DNA from: Rhodocyclaceae bacterium
GTDB lineage: Bacteria; Pseudomonadota; Gammaproteobacteria; Burkholderiales; Rhodocyclaceae
Assembly (NCBI GenBank): GCA_003158255.1
Contig: PMIH01000193.1
Coordinates: 1 to 34,934 of the forward strand
Reading direction: 5' to 3'
Length of the DNA stretch: 34,934 bases
Of the stretch, positions 1 to 7,780 are shown piece after piece. Position numbers and translations under genes: made by a program. A model generated the notes under the pieces. The model was not told the DNA's origin, searched no databases, and saw only the letters and a program-made list of their open reading frames with translations. The stretch's first letter is position 1, and every line of letters starts with the position of its first letter.

Positions 1-381
1 ATGCCGGCCATGGGTAAGGATGCGACTACCTTGGCTCGCGACATCGAAAAGGCGCTCGCCAAGTACATTCGGGATCCGGTCGTCACTGTGGTCGTAACCA
101 ATTTCGTTGGCCCGTACAGCGAGCAGATTCGTGTCGTCGGCGAGGCTGCCAAGCCGCAGGTGCTGCCTTACAAGCAGAAGATGACGTTGCTTGACGTCAT
201 GATTGCCGTTGGTGGTATGACCGATTTTGCCGATGGCAACAGTGCATCCATTCTGCGTACTGCAGAGGGCAACAAACAGTACAGCGTGCGAATTGCGGAC
301 CTGGTGAAGCGTGGTGACATCTCAGCGAATGTCGAAATGCGCCCCGGCGATGTCCTGATTATTCCGCAAGGCTGGTTCTAA
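1..381 (+). CDS. EPS outer-membrane export protein (Wza/EpsE-like), 3' part only
   Basis: This is the C-terminal part (126 residues visible) of a polysaccharide export protein of the PEP-CTERM/exosortase-A-associated type. It would form or gate the periplasm-to-outside channel for EPS. The visible part holds the end of the Poly_export domain (residues ~5-35, with DPVVTVVV) and an SLBB-like domain (residues ~40-125, from IRVVGEA through TLLDVMIAVGG to the final RPGDVLIIPQ). No signal peptide is seen and family members are longer, so the real start lies left of the window. The ATG at base 1 is probably an internal Met codon. It leads the plus-strand export module and the chain-length gene follows after 62 nt. 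The family call is firm; the exact subfamily is from memory. Confidence 0.85.
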   Translation: MPAMGKDATTLARDIEKALAKYIRDPVVTVVVTNFVGPYSEQIRVVGEAAKPQVLPYKQKMTLLDVMIAVGGMTDFADGNSASILRTAEGNKQYSVRIADLVKRGDISANVEMRPGDVLIIPQGWF

Positions 382-443
382 TTTCCGGGCGTGGCGGACG
401 CAGTGGCTATCTGCGGGCCGAACGATAGAAATGGGTATGTTCA

Positions 444-2030
444 ATGAATGACAAGTTGCTCCTGCAACTGCTGTTGCATGTGCGGGCGATGTGGAAGTAT
501 CGCTGGCGCGGGCTGTTTACGGCCTTTGGGGTGGCGATTGTCGGCGCTGCCATTGTGCTGATGATCCCAAAGAAATACGAGGCCTCAGCGCGAATTTACG
601 CCAACACCGATTCCATCCTCAAGCCGCTGATGGCGGGCATGACCGTTCAGCCGGATATTAACCAGCGAGTGGTGATGCTGAGTCGGGTTGTAATCAGCCG
701 GCCGAATGTCGAGCACTTGATTCAGGCGACCGGTCTGGACCAAAACGTCAAGACCGAGGATGAGCGGGAGCGGCTGATCGATCAGGTCATCCAGGTGCTC
801 GATCTTCAAAGATCCGGTGAGCGGGGCGCCAACAATATCTACGTAGTCAAGTTTCGCGACACCAAGCCCGAGCGCGCCAAGCATGTTGTCGAACTGCTGG
901 TGTCGATGTTCATTGATACCAATACAGGAGGAGGGGCAACCGATACTGAAGCCGCCAAGACCTTTCTTGATGAACAGGCGGCTACGTACGAGAAGAAGCT
1001 GCAAGACGCGGAAAACCGGTTGAAGGAATTCAAGTTGCACAACATGGATAGCACCGCATCGGCCGACGGCAAGGACTACTTCGCGCAAATGGCGGCGGTC
1101 GGTGAGCAGCTTAACCAAGCTCAGTTGCAGTTGCGAGAAGCGGAGAATTCACGCGATGCATTTCGGCGTGGTTTGGCTGGTGAGGACTTGGCCGCCGCAC
1201 CAGCAACTGGTGCGGTAGTGCCTCCTGGGATGTCTGACGACAACTTGGTGGACATTGACAGCCGCATTGATGCGATGAAACGGAACCTCGACGGCCTCTT
1301 GCAGAAATATACGGAAAGCCACCCGGATGTTGTTGGGGCCAGACGGGTAATCCGCGAACTGGAGGATCAACGCCGGCGGTTCGTGGAGGGCTACCGTAAG
1401 GCCGGTGTTCCCTTAATTCAGGCCGTTTCTACGGGACCGCGCGCGTCCGAGCAGATCAAGGTATCGCTCGCCCAAGCCGAGGCGAATGTTGCGTCTCTGC
1501 GTGCTCGGGTTGCCGAGTACTCTTCGCGTTATCGTCAGCTACGCGAGAATGCGCGCCGTATGCCGGAATACGAAGCCGAACTCGCCCAGCTTAACCGGGA
1601 CTACGAGGTCAATAAGAAGAATTACGAGAGTCTGATTTCGCGTCGTGAATCGGCCAATATATCGGGGGACATGCAGGCAGTGTCTGGCGTAGCCGACTTT
1701 CGGTTGGTCGATCCGCCCCGTGTTTCACCCCACGCAGTATTTCCCAATCGTCCGTTGTTATTGATTGTGTCCCTTCTCGTGGCGCTGTTTGCCGGTTCGG
1801 GCATCATGTTCGTATCCAAAGAGATGCGCCCATGTATTTTCGACCGCCAGCAATTGCGTGCGATCACCGGGCAGCCGATCCTTGGCGTGGTCTCTCTTGT
1901 GATCAGCGATCAGATGCAGATGGAGAACAGGCAGAACTTGAGGCGTTTTGTCAAAGTGGCTGGCAGCTTGTCGGCAACATACTTCCTGTTTATAGCGGCG
2001 ATGGTATTGATGACGAAGGTCGCTGCGTGA
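444..2030 (+). CDS. EPS chain-length determinant, Wzz/GumC family (PEP-CTERM type)
   Basis: A 528-residue polysaccharide co-polymerase that sets EPS chain length in the inner membrane and periplasm. The N-terminal Wzz domain has a first membrane helix at ~24-42. A long periplasmic stretch rich in charged, heptad-like sequence (~165-240 and ~340-405) suggests coiled coil, and a GNVR-like segment follows. A second helix lies at ~437-457 and a third very near the C-terminus (~506-525). There is no P-loop kinase domain on the end. The kinase is a separate gene 13 nt downstream, a split arrangement typical of proteobacterial exosortase-A EPS loci. ATG start; no strong Shine-Dalgarno sequence is visible. 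Length fits the family. Confidence 0.9.
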   Translation: MNDKLLLQLLLHVRAMWKYRWRGLFTAFGVAIVGAAIVLMIPKKYEASARIYANTDSILKPLMAGMTVQPDINQRVVMLSRVVISRPNVEHLIQATGLDQNVKTEDERERLIDQVIQVLDLQRSGERGANNIYVVKFRDTKPERAKHVVELLVSMFIDTNTGGGATDTEAAKTFLDEQAATYEKKLQDAENRLKEFKLHNMDSTASADGKDYFAQMAAVGEQLNQAQLQLREAENSRDAFRRGLAGEDLAAAPATGAVVPPGMSDDNLVDIDSRIDAMKRNLDGLLQKYTESHPDVVGARRVIRELEDQRRRFVEGYRKAGVPLIQAVSTGPRASEQIKVSLAQAEANVASLRARVAEYSSRYRQLRENARRMPEYEAELAQLNRDYEVNKKNYESLISRRESANISGDMQAVSGVADFRLVDPPRVSPHAVFPNRPLLLIVSLLVALFAGSGIMFVSKEMRPCIFDRQQLRAITGQPILGVVSLVISDQMQMENRQNLRRFVKVAGSLSATYFLFIAAMVLMTKVAA

Positions 2031-2043
2031 GAAAGTCAATGCT

Positions 2044-2925
2044 ATGAGCCTAATCGAAAAGGCGGTTGAGCGTTTGGAGGGGTTGCCTAAGCAACCTGAC
2101 AGGGCTGGGGCAGGTGCCCACTCATCTTCGCTCCTCGTCCCCGGCGTGGAAGCCGGTATTGATTCCAATATGGCCCATTCAGGGTCTTCTGGTAGCGAAA
2201 GTCGGCGGATTGACATCGATCTCGTCAGACTTCGTGCGGCTGGCTTTATTACACCGGACACGCCTGGAAGTCTGACCGCAGAGGAGTTCAGGGTTCTGAA
2301 GCGCCCATTGCTGGCAAATGTGATGGGCCCAGCCGCGCCGATACGGAATGCCAATCTGATCATGGTGACCAGTGCGTTACCTGGCGAGGGGAAGAGTTTT
2401 ACTGCGGTAAATCTCGCAATGAGCATTGCGATGGAATTGGATCGCACCGTCCTGCTGGTGGATGCTGATGTTGCCCGACCGTCGTTGCCACGTGTCTTGG
2501 GGTTGCCGGAACAGAAGGGATTGATGGATGTCCTGCAGGACAAGTCGCTGAAACTGAGCGATGTCTTGCTGCGGTCCAATATTGACAAGCTCACCATACT
2601 GACCGCCGGTACTCAGGATGCCCATGCCACGGAATTGTTGGCGAGTGAGGTGATGGGGCGCTTGCTCAACGAGATGGCGCGGCGCTATCCGGACCGAGTC
2701 ATTATTTTTGATTCGCCACCTCTACTGATGACAACTGAAGCGCGGGTGCTGGCGACGCGGCTGGGACAGATCGTGTTTGTCGTGCGAGCGGAGCAGACCC
2801 CGCAAAGTGCGGTCAAGGAAGCGCTTGCCACTATTGAGACCTGCCCAGTCAAACTGATGGTCCTCAACCAGACGCGGAATGTTGAGCATGTGGCATATGG
2901 CTACGAATATGGCTACGGCTATTAG
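2044..2925 (+). CDS. Tyrosine autokinase (BY-kinase, CpsD/CapB-like) of the EPS export module
   Basis: A 293-residue bacterial tyrosine kinase, the cytoplasmic partner of the upstream chain-length protein. Cycles of autophosphorylation are thought to control polymerisation and export. Visible motifs are Walker A (TSALPGEGKS, residues 109-118), Walker A' (VLLVDAD, 136-142) and Walker B (VIIFDSPP, 219-226). The C-terminus is a tyrosine cluster (YGYEYGYGY), the usual autophosphorylation tail. The first ~75 residues are a low-conservation linker that probably contacts the chain-length protein. The tyrosine tail is encoded by DNA that also holds the candidate starts of the next gene, so the two genes overlap by up to 47 nt. 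Confidence 0.92.
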   Translation: MSLIEKAVERLEGLPKQPDRAGAGAHSSSLLVPGVEAGIDSNMAHSGSSGSESRRIDIDLVRLRAAGFITPDTPGSLTAEEFRVLKRPLLANVMGPAAPIRNANLIMVTSALPGEGKSFTAVNLAMSIAMELDRTVLLVDADVARPSLPRVLGLPEQKGLMDVLQDKSLKLSDVLLRSNIDKLTILTAGTQDAHATELLASEVMGRLLNEMARRYPDRVIIFDSPPLLMTTEARVLATRLGQIVFVVRAEQTPQSAVKEALATIETCPVKLMVLNQTRNVEHVAYGYEYGYGY

Positions 2926-4456
2926 CCTTTCGACATTCAGATCAAGGCTCCCAACCTGGACCTGCCGGACTCTGGCGGGATTTATTGCCTCGCTGGGACT
3001 GGGCGTTGCGCATGGGGAATCGTGGACTTTCATTCCACAGGTCACTGCGGGAGAAACATATAGTACGAACATGGCCTTAGTCGGGGCATCGCCGCAAAGC
3101 GGCTGGATAACCGACATTGCACCCGGTATTCGTGTCGATGGCGCCGGGTCTCGCGTCAAGGCACATTTGGACTACAGTCGGGAGAATCTGTATTACCAAG
3201 GCAACTCAGAGTGGAACCGCCACCAGAACCTGCTGAATTCGCTTGCGACCATTGAAGCCGTTGATAAGTGGCTGTTTGTGGATGCCAGCGCTAACATCGT
3301 ACAGCGTAATCTTTCCGTATTCGGACCGGTATCTGTGGATCAAACAAATGCCGCGGCGAAGCAGGTTGAGACGAGAACCACGCAAGTGGCGCCGTACATT
3401 CGTGGCCACGTCTTTAATGATGCGGAATATTTGTTGCGCATCAACTCGATTGATGCCAAGTCTGATGATCCCACCTTGGTTACGACTCGAGTCAATCAGG
3501 TGGTCGGATCACTGAAGAATCTTGCGTCAGCCGGCGCGATTGGCTGGCTCGGCGATTTTAGCGCTACCAACGTCAAGAACGACATCGTGGGCAGCCGTGA
3601 CGACACGCGCTTTCGCGGCGGTCTTGCGCTGTCCATAGGTCCCCGTATGCATCTATCTCTTTCGACGGGACGGGAAACAACTAACTTTAACAGTAGCGAA
3701 AAGGAAAACACGGCGACGCCGGGAGTTGGCTTGGAGTGGTCGCCGACGTCACATACACAGGTTGCGGCCTTAGGCGAGAAGCGCTTCTTTGGTACTGGGC
3801 ACAATCTTCTCCTGTCCCATCGTACAGCATTGACAGCCTGGCGTTATTCGGATGTCAAGGATGTGGCGATCCTGCCGACATTGCTGGCTGGCTACAATCC
3901 GGGATCGATTTCTGAACTGATGTCGGACCTATTGGAGGCCAGTATCCCAGACCCTAGTGAACGTGGTCGCGAGGTACGTTCCAGAATGGACCAAATCGGG
4001 GCAGTGGCAAACCTGCCTGGCGGTGGTGGTGTGCAAACGTCGCGCTTTTACCTTGATCGCTTCCAGCAGGCTTCGGTGGCGCTTTTGGGACAGAGAAATA
4101 CTCTCACTTTGCTACTCAGTCAGCGCGTGCAGCAATTACTGAGCTTCGCGCCAGATGCGGTTGACAGTTTTAGCCAATTTGACACAGACATTCGCGAACG
4201 GGGTGCCAGTCTTGCCTGGCTTCACCGGCTAACGCCAGTAACCAATCTCAACGTTTCGATGGCGCGTTTGAAGTCTGAGGGCTTGACGACCGCGAATTTG
4301 GAATCAAATCAAACAACCGCGACGGCGGCCGTGACCATTCGCCTCACCGCCAAGGCGAGTGCTTCGGTAGGAGCACGTAGAACTAAGGTCGACAGCACTG
4401 TTTCCGGATCTATTAGAGAGAACGCATTGGTTGGTTCTCTGACGCAACGCTTCTAG
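2879..4456 (+). CDS. Outer-membrane beta-barrel protein of the PEP-CTERM EPS system
   Basis: A protein of up to 525 residues resembling the PEP-CTERM-system-associated outer-membrane barrel family (TIGR03016-like). It probably helps pass EPS across the outer membrane; its exact role is not established. An N-terminal signal peptide is visible (basic stretch, then AGFIASLGLGVAHG). After that comes repeated amphipathic beta-strand sequence, ending in ...LTQRF with a C-terminal Phe typical of BAM-inserted barrels. The start is uncertain. ATGs at 2879, 2888, 2897 and 2909 are all in frame and all lie inside the kinase gene; 2897 or 2909 gives a more normal signal peptide. The ATPase gene follows within ~22 nt. 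Confidence 0.82.
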   Translation: MLSMWHMATNMATAISLSTFRSRLPTWTCRTLAGFIASLGLGVAHGESWTFIPQVTAGETYSTNMALVGASPQSGWITDIAPGIRVDGAGSRVKAHLDYSRENLYYQGNSEWNRHQNLLNSLATIEAVDKWLFVDASANIVQRNLSVFGPVSVDQTNAAAKQVETRTTQVAPYIRGHVFNDAEYLLRINSIDAKSDDPTLVTTRVNQVVGSLKNLASAGAIGWLGDFSATNVKNDIVGSRDDTRFRGGLALSIGPRMHLSLSTGRETTNFNSSEKENTATPGVGLEWSPTSHTQVAALGEKRFFGTGHNLLLSHRTALTAWRYSDVKDVAILPTLLAGYNPGSISELMSDLLEASIPDPSERGREVRSRMDQIGAVANLPGGGGVQTSRFYLDRFQQASVALLGQRNTLTLLLSQRVQQLLSFAPDAVDSFSQFDTDIRERGASLAWLHRLTPVTNLNVSMARLKSEGLTTANLESNQTTATAAVTIRLTAKASASVGARRTKVDSTVSGSIRENALVGSLTQRF

Positions 4457-4478
4457 TCGGGCCGCTTTGGCCGAAAAT

Positions 4479-5567
4479 ATGTACGAAGAGTACTACGGGC
4501 TTACCGAGAAACCGTTCCAGACTAACCCTGACCCTTCCTTCTATTTTGGCAGCCGCCAGCATAGGCGGGCGATGGCCTATCTGGAGTATGGGCTGCATCG
4601 CAACGAGGGCTTCATTGTAATTACCGGTGAGGTCGGTGCTGGCAAGACAACTCTTGTTCGGAGCCTGCTGAGTAAGCTTGATCCAGATAAGTTCATTGCC
4701 GCCCATTTGGTGAGCACCCAGTTGGATGCCGACAACGCGTTGCGGCTTGTGGCTTCCGTCTTTGGTATTCCCATCGCAAGCGAAACCAAGGCTGACCTCC
4801 TCGTTGCCTTGGAGGCTTTCCTTGTCAATGTCTATCGGGCGGGCAAGCGTTGCCTCCTCGTGGTCGATGAAGCCCAAAACCTCAGCATGCAAGCCGTTGA
4901 GGAATTGCGGATGCTTTCGAATTTTCAGCTCAATACGCACGCGCTGCTGCAGAGCTTCCTCGTTGGGCAGCCGGAGTTCAGATATACGCTGCAAAGCCCT
5001 CAGCTGACACAGCTCCGTCAGCGCGTTATCGCTGCTTGTCACATCGGACCGATGGACGCAAAGGAAACGCAGGCATACATCGAGCATCGACTGCTGCATT
5101 GCGGATGGACGAATTCCCCCAGCTTCTCCGCCGATGCATTTCCCGCTATATATGAAGGCAGTGCCGGCATACCTCGACGCATCAATGCGATTTGTGATCG
5201 TTTGCTTCTTTCTGGATTTCTTTCGAACACGAAGGCATTCTCGGAATCGGATGTGTTTGAAATCGTTCGCGAGATCGAGAACGAGACACTCGCTCCCAAG
5301 CCAACGTCGGCGGCGCCGATTGGAGGACGGACTTCTCCGAATTCGGATCCCGTCGCGATGGTGTCACTTGATCATGCGCGGTCAATGATCAATGCGTTGG
5401 GACAAGATGATTTCAACTTACGCATGACACAGGTCGAAGAGCGGATTGTTCGGGTCGAGGCGGCACTCGATGGCCTCCTGCGCAACAATTCGGGTGCCTT
5501 GGCATTGCTCGGGCGCTTGGTTGAGAGCTTTGAGAAGCTGACTCCAGAAACGAAAAACTCCGCCTAA
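4479..5567 (+). CDS. ExeA-like AAA ATPase of the PEP-CTERM EPS system
   Basis: A 362-residue ATPase resembling the PEP-CTERM/XrtA-associated ATPase family (TIGR03015-like, related to ExeA of type II secretion). Such proteins are thought to power or regulate assembly of the export machinery. The N-terminus MYEEYYGLTEKPF is the characteristic family start, so ATG 4479 is preferred to an in-frame TTG at 4467. Walker A is GEVGAGKTT (residues 50-58) and Walker B is LLVVDEAQNL (126-135). Next come the AAA lid region (~160-260, with GIPRRINAICDR) and a C-terminal tail ending in a short predicted coiled coil (~310-355). It is the last gene of the plus-strand unit; the IS remnant follows. Confidence 0.9.
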   Translation: MYEEYYGLTEKPFQTNPDPSFYFGSRQHRRAMAYLEYGLHRNEGFIVITGEVGAGKTTLVRSLLSKLDPDKFIAAHLVSTQLDADNALRLVASVFGIPIASETKADLLVALEAFLVNVYRAGKRCLLVVDEAQNLSMQAVEELRMLSNFQLNTHALLQSFLVGQPEFRYTLQSPQLTQLRQRVIAACHIGPMDAKETQAYIEHRLLHCGWTNSPSFSADAFPAIYEGSAGIPRRINAICDRLLLSGFLSNTKAFSESDVFEIVREIENETLAPKPTSAAPIGGRTSPNSDPVAMVSLDHARSMINALGQDDFNLRMTQVEERIVRVEAALDGLLRNNSGALALLGRLVESFEKLTPETKNSA

Positions 5568-5601
5568 CGCAAATCCAAGTTCAGGCGCTTTGTGAATGGT
5601 A

Positions 5602-5624
5602 GCCATGGTGCTAACAACACCGGC
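5602..5624. terminator. Weak hairpin between the converging operons
   Basis: A GGTG/CACC stem extended by GCC/GGC across a 2-nt bulge surrounds a 7-nt loop (ctaacaa). It lies 35 nt after the ATPase stop codon. No T-run follows on either strand, so it does not look like a strong intrinsic terminator. It is the only stem-loop I can see at this junction and may be chance. Confidence 0.22.
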
Positions 5625-5654
5625 AGTTGCGGTCGTTCGATGTGTTACTGACCC

Positions 5655-5855
5655 AGGCCATGAAGGCTCGACTGGTGAACTCCGGGCCGTTGTCGGTACG
5701 CACCGCCTTCGGGTAGCCCCGGAAGATGGCGGCCTGGTCCAGTAGCCGGGTCACATACTGACCCGAGATACCGAAGTCGGTAGCGACATAGACGCACTCG
5801 TGACTGAAGTCGTCCGCCACCGTCAGGCACTTGATGCGCCGGCCAGGGAGGTCAC
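5655..5855 (-). mobile_element. Remnant of an IS3-family transposase OrfB (DDE integrase core), decayed
   Basis: Minus-strand translation shows GRRIKCLTVADDFSHECV, then FGISGQYVTRLL and RGYPKAVRTDNGPEFTSRAF. These are the rve integrase-core motifs of IS3-family OrfB, including the first two catalytic Asp regions (VADD and TDNGPEF). Only about 65 residues survive. The N-terminal helix-turn-helix part, the last catalytic Glu region and OrfA are missing, and I see no terminal inverted repeats. Homology stops near 5655 and runs almost to the stop codon of the beta-helix gene at 5861. It is therefore a non-functional scar exactly where the plus and minus operons converge. Confidence 0.8.
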
Positions 5856-5860
5856 TCACA

Positions 5861-7780
5861 CTAGAACGCGCCAACGCCCCATCTAATACGGGGGATGCCA
5901 GCGAAATTTGTGTTGAAGCTCGATTGTATGGTTCCACCACTTAATGTCGGCGAGATCCTCGCTGGGCCCGCCTTCCTATAATCGTAAGGGGTGGTTCCAG
6001 GGACTGAGAAAGCAGCTGGTTCGAGGAGCAGAGGATCTGCGTACGTGCTGTTTATCCCGGTTTCGTTGCCGCTCGACTTCCACAAAGTTAGTTTCCCTTT
6101 GCCCAATCTGATGCCTGCGACAAGCGGGCTGGAGCCCGATATGCTGAAATAGTCGTTGAAATTTAGAGTCACACCGTCAATGGCGCCGGCAGCTTCGCTG
6201 AATATCAGGTCTCCCACAAAGCCGTAGATAATGTTGTTCACTATCGTCGTGTTGGTGCTATTGCGCCCATTGTCCCGCAGGTATATGCCGAAGATATCGT
6301 TGCCTCCGTAGGGTGCGCTGCTGCGGGGCATGATGATGGTGTTGTTGGCTAGCAGGACATTCTTCAGACCGTGCGTTGCCACTTTTTCGGAATAGTCCCG
6401 AATTCCGATTCGGCAACCGGCAATGATGTTGTTATATACCTTGGTGCCTGCGAGGTTGGCATGATTGTTGGTGCCATCGCTGGAGCTGTACTCATCAGCA
6501 AGCATCAGACAAACGCTGTACTTGGCGAGCGAGGTATCGCCGTTGATGAAATTGGCAGCGCTGGGCGGATGATTGAAGATGAAGTTGTTTCGAGCGGTGT
6601 CGTTGGCCTGATTGTCAAAGTATATATTGACGCTCCAATTGTCGTAAACCACGTTTTGCTCGAATATGGCGTGTCCGCTCTGGACGCCATTGACAGTGCC
6701 GTAGGACGCAATGCCTTCGCCGCCATTCATGTGGACGACGTTACCGCGGGCGAGCGGACGCAGGTTGGCGAACCAGGTCAAAGTTCCGGGCCAGCCGCCG
6801 CCAGCCTGATCGTAGCCGTTGTTGCCCCGGGGCCAGTTTGCCAGGACGTTGTGGTAGATATGGCTAGTGAGTACCACATTGTCGCTGTCGCCCGCTCCCT
6901 GAAAGGCAATAGCCGCCTTGCCATTAAACTTGATGACGCAACTGTCGACAGTGATGTGGCTGCCCTGACCCCAGATGCCATTGGATCCAGAACCGCGAAT
7001 GGTGAGGCCCTTGAATGTATAGTAATTGCCCCAGAAGAAAACATGCGCCTGATCCTCCACACTATTCGGCACAACGATATCGGCGTGGTTGGGGTCACCA
7101 GCCCCCACACTGGAAGTACCCATGTCGGCGATGATGTAGCCACCACCCACGTACCAGACGCCACTGCAACTAGTGACTTTTGATGGCTTGGTCACCTGTT
7201 TGAGTGGAACTTCATTGACGACCACGGCAGAGGGAGCGAAGGCAATGGGAGCGCTCCATACAGTGCCATCGACCTGAGTCCATGGTCCCACCTTGGTCGA
7301 ACCGTCGAGAATGACTTCACCGTCGCCATAGGAACCGAAGGTAATGGGTTTGCCTGTTGTACCGGAAGCATGACCATTCAGATTGATGCCTTCCCGGTAG
7401 AAACCTCTCTTGATGAGAACAGTGTCGCCTGCTGCAACAAGTCGCAAGGATCTGGCTATGGTCTTTAACGGAGCGGTAGCGGTAGTACCACTATTTGAGT
7501 TGTTACCATTGGCCCCGTCAACGTAGTACGTGATACCCGTGATCGAGGCAGGAACCGAAGGCGGATAGTGGGCGGCATCAAACACTGGCCACGGCATCTT
7601 TCCCACTTCAGCACCAACTTCGCGATTGTCCTGACAGTGATCGGCGTTGGCTGAGCCGTCCACAGTTCCGCTGTTTCCATGGAATGCGAACACAGCGACG
7701 ATTCCCATTGCCAGAACAATAAGAGCGGCACCGGTCCAGCGACGTTTGATTTTGGCGCTAGGTTGAACGGTCGAGCTCAA
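5861..7780 (-). CDS. Membrane-anchored right-handed parallel beta-helix protein (paralogue 2)
   Basis: A 639-residue exported protein. A basic N-terminus and hydrophobic segment (~16-33) give a signal anchor or uncleaved signal. A linker leads to a DUF1565/NosD-like beginning (TYYVDGANG at ~84-92). The main body is a right-handed parallel beta-helix with strings of short N/G/V-rich repeats (~110-590). Such folds occur in polysaccharide lyases, epimerases and hydrolases, but no catalytic motif can be assigned. The start is a TTG whose last two bases belong to the TGA stop of the upstream paralogue, so translation is probably coupled. The C-terminal NFAGIPRIRWGVGAF matches the paralogue's end, so the IS scar beyond the stop did not truncate it. 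The two proteins are clearly similar over nearly their whole length. Confidence 0.82.
   Translation of the reverse strand: MSSTVQPSAKIKRRWTGAALIVLAMGIVAVFAFHGNSGTVDGSANADHCQDNREVGAEVGKMPWPVFDAAHYPPSVPASITGITYYVDGANGNNSNSGTTATAPLKTIARSLRLVAAGDTVLIKRGFYREGINLNGHASGTTGKPITFGSYGDGEVILDGSTKVGPWTQVDGTVWSAPIAFAPSAVVVNEVPLKQVTKPSKVTSCSGVWYVGGGYIIADMGTSSVGAGDPNHADIVVPNSVEDQAHVFFWGNYYTFKGLTIRGSGSNGIWGQGSHITVDSCVIKFNGKAAIAFQGAGDSDNVVLTSHIYHNVLANWPRGNNGYDQAGGGWPGTLTWFANLRPLARGNVVHMNGGEGIASYGTVNGVQSGHAIFEQNVVYDNWSVNIYFDNQANDTARNNFIFNHPPSAANFINGDTSLAKYSVCLMLADEYSSSDGTNNHANLAGTKVYNNIIAGCRIGIRDYSEKVATHGLKNVLLANNTIIMPRSSAPYGGNDIFGIYLRDNGRNSTNTTIVNNIIYGFVGDLIFSEAAGAIDGVTLNFNDYFSISGSSPLVAGIRLGKGKLTLWKSSGNETGINSTYADPLLLEPAAFSVPGTTPYDYRKAGPARISPTLSGGTIQSSFNTNFAGIPRIRWGVGAF

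Noticed and set aside
1758-2597. A 279-codon minus-strand open frame across the chain-length and kinase genes
   Set aside because: It spans two well-supported genes and their junction on the other strand and shows no domain.
6371-7183. A 270-codon open frame on the plus strand within the beta-helix gene
   Set aside because: It is the antisense shadow of a clear minus-strand gene; no domain, and a similar shadow appears over the paralogue (8524-9219), as expected from shared coding sequence.
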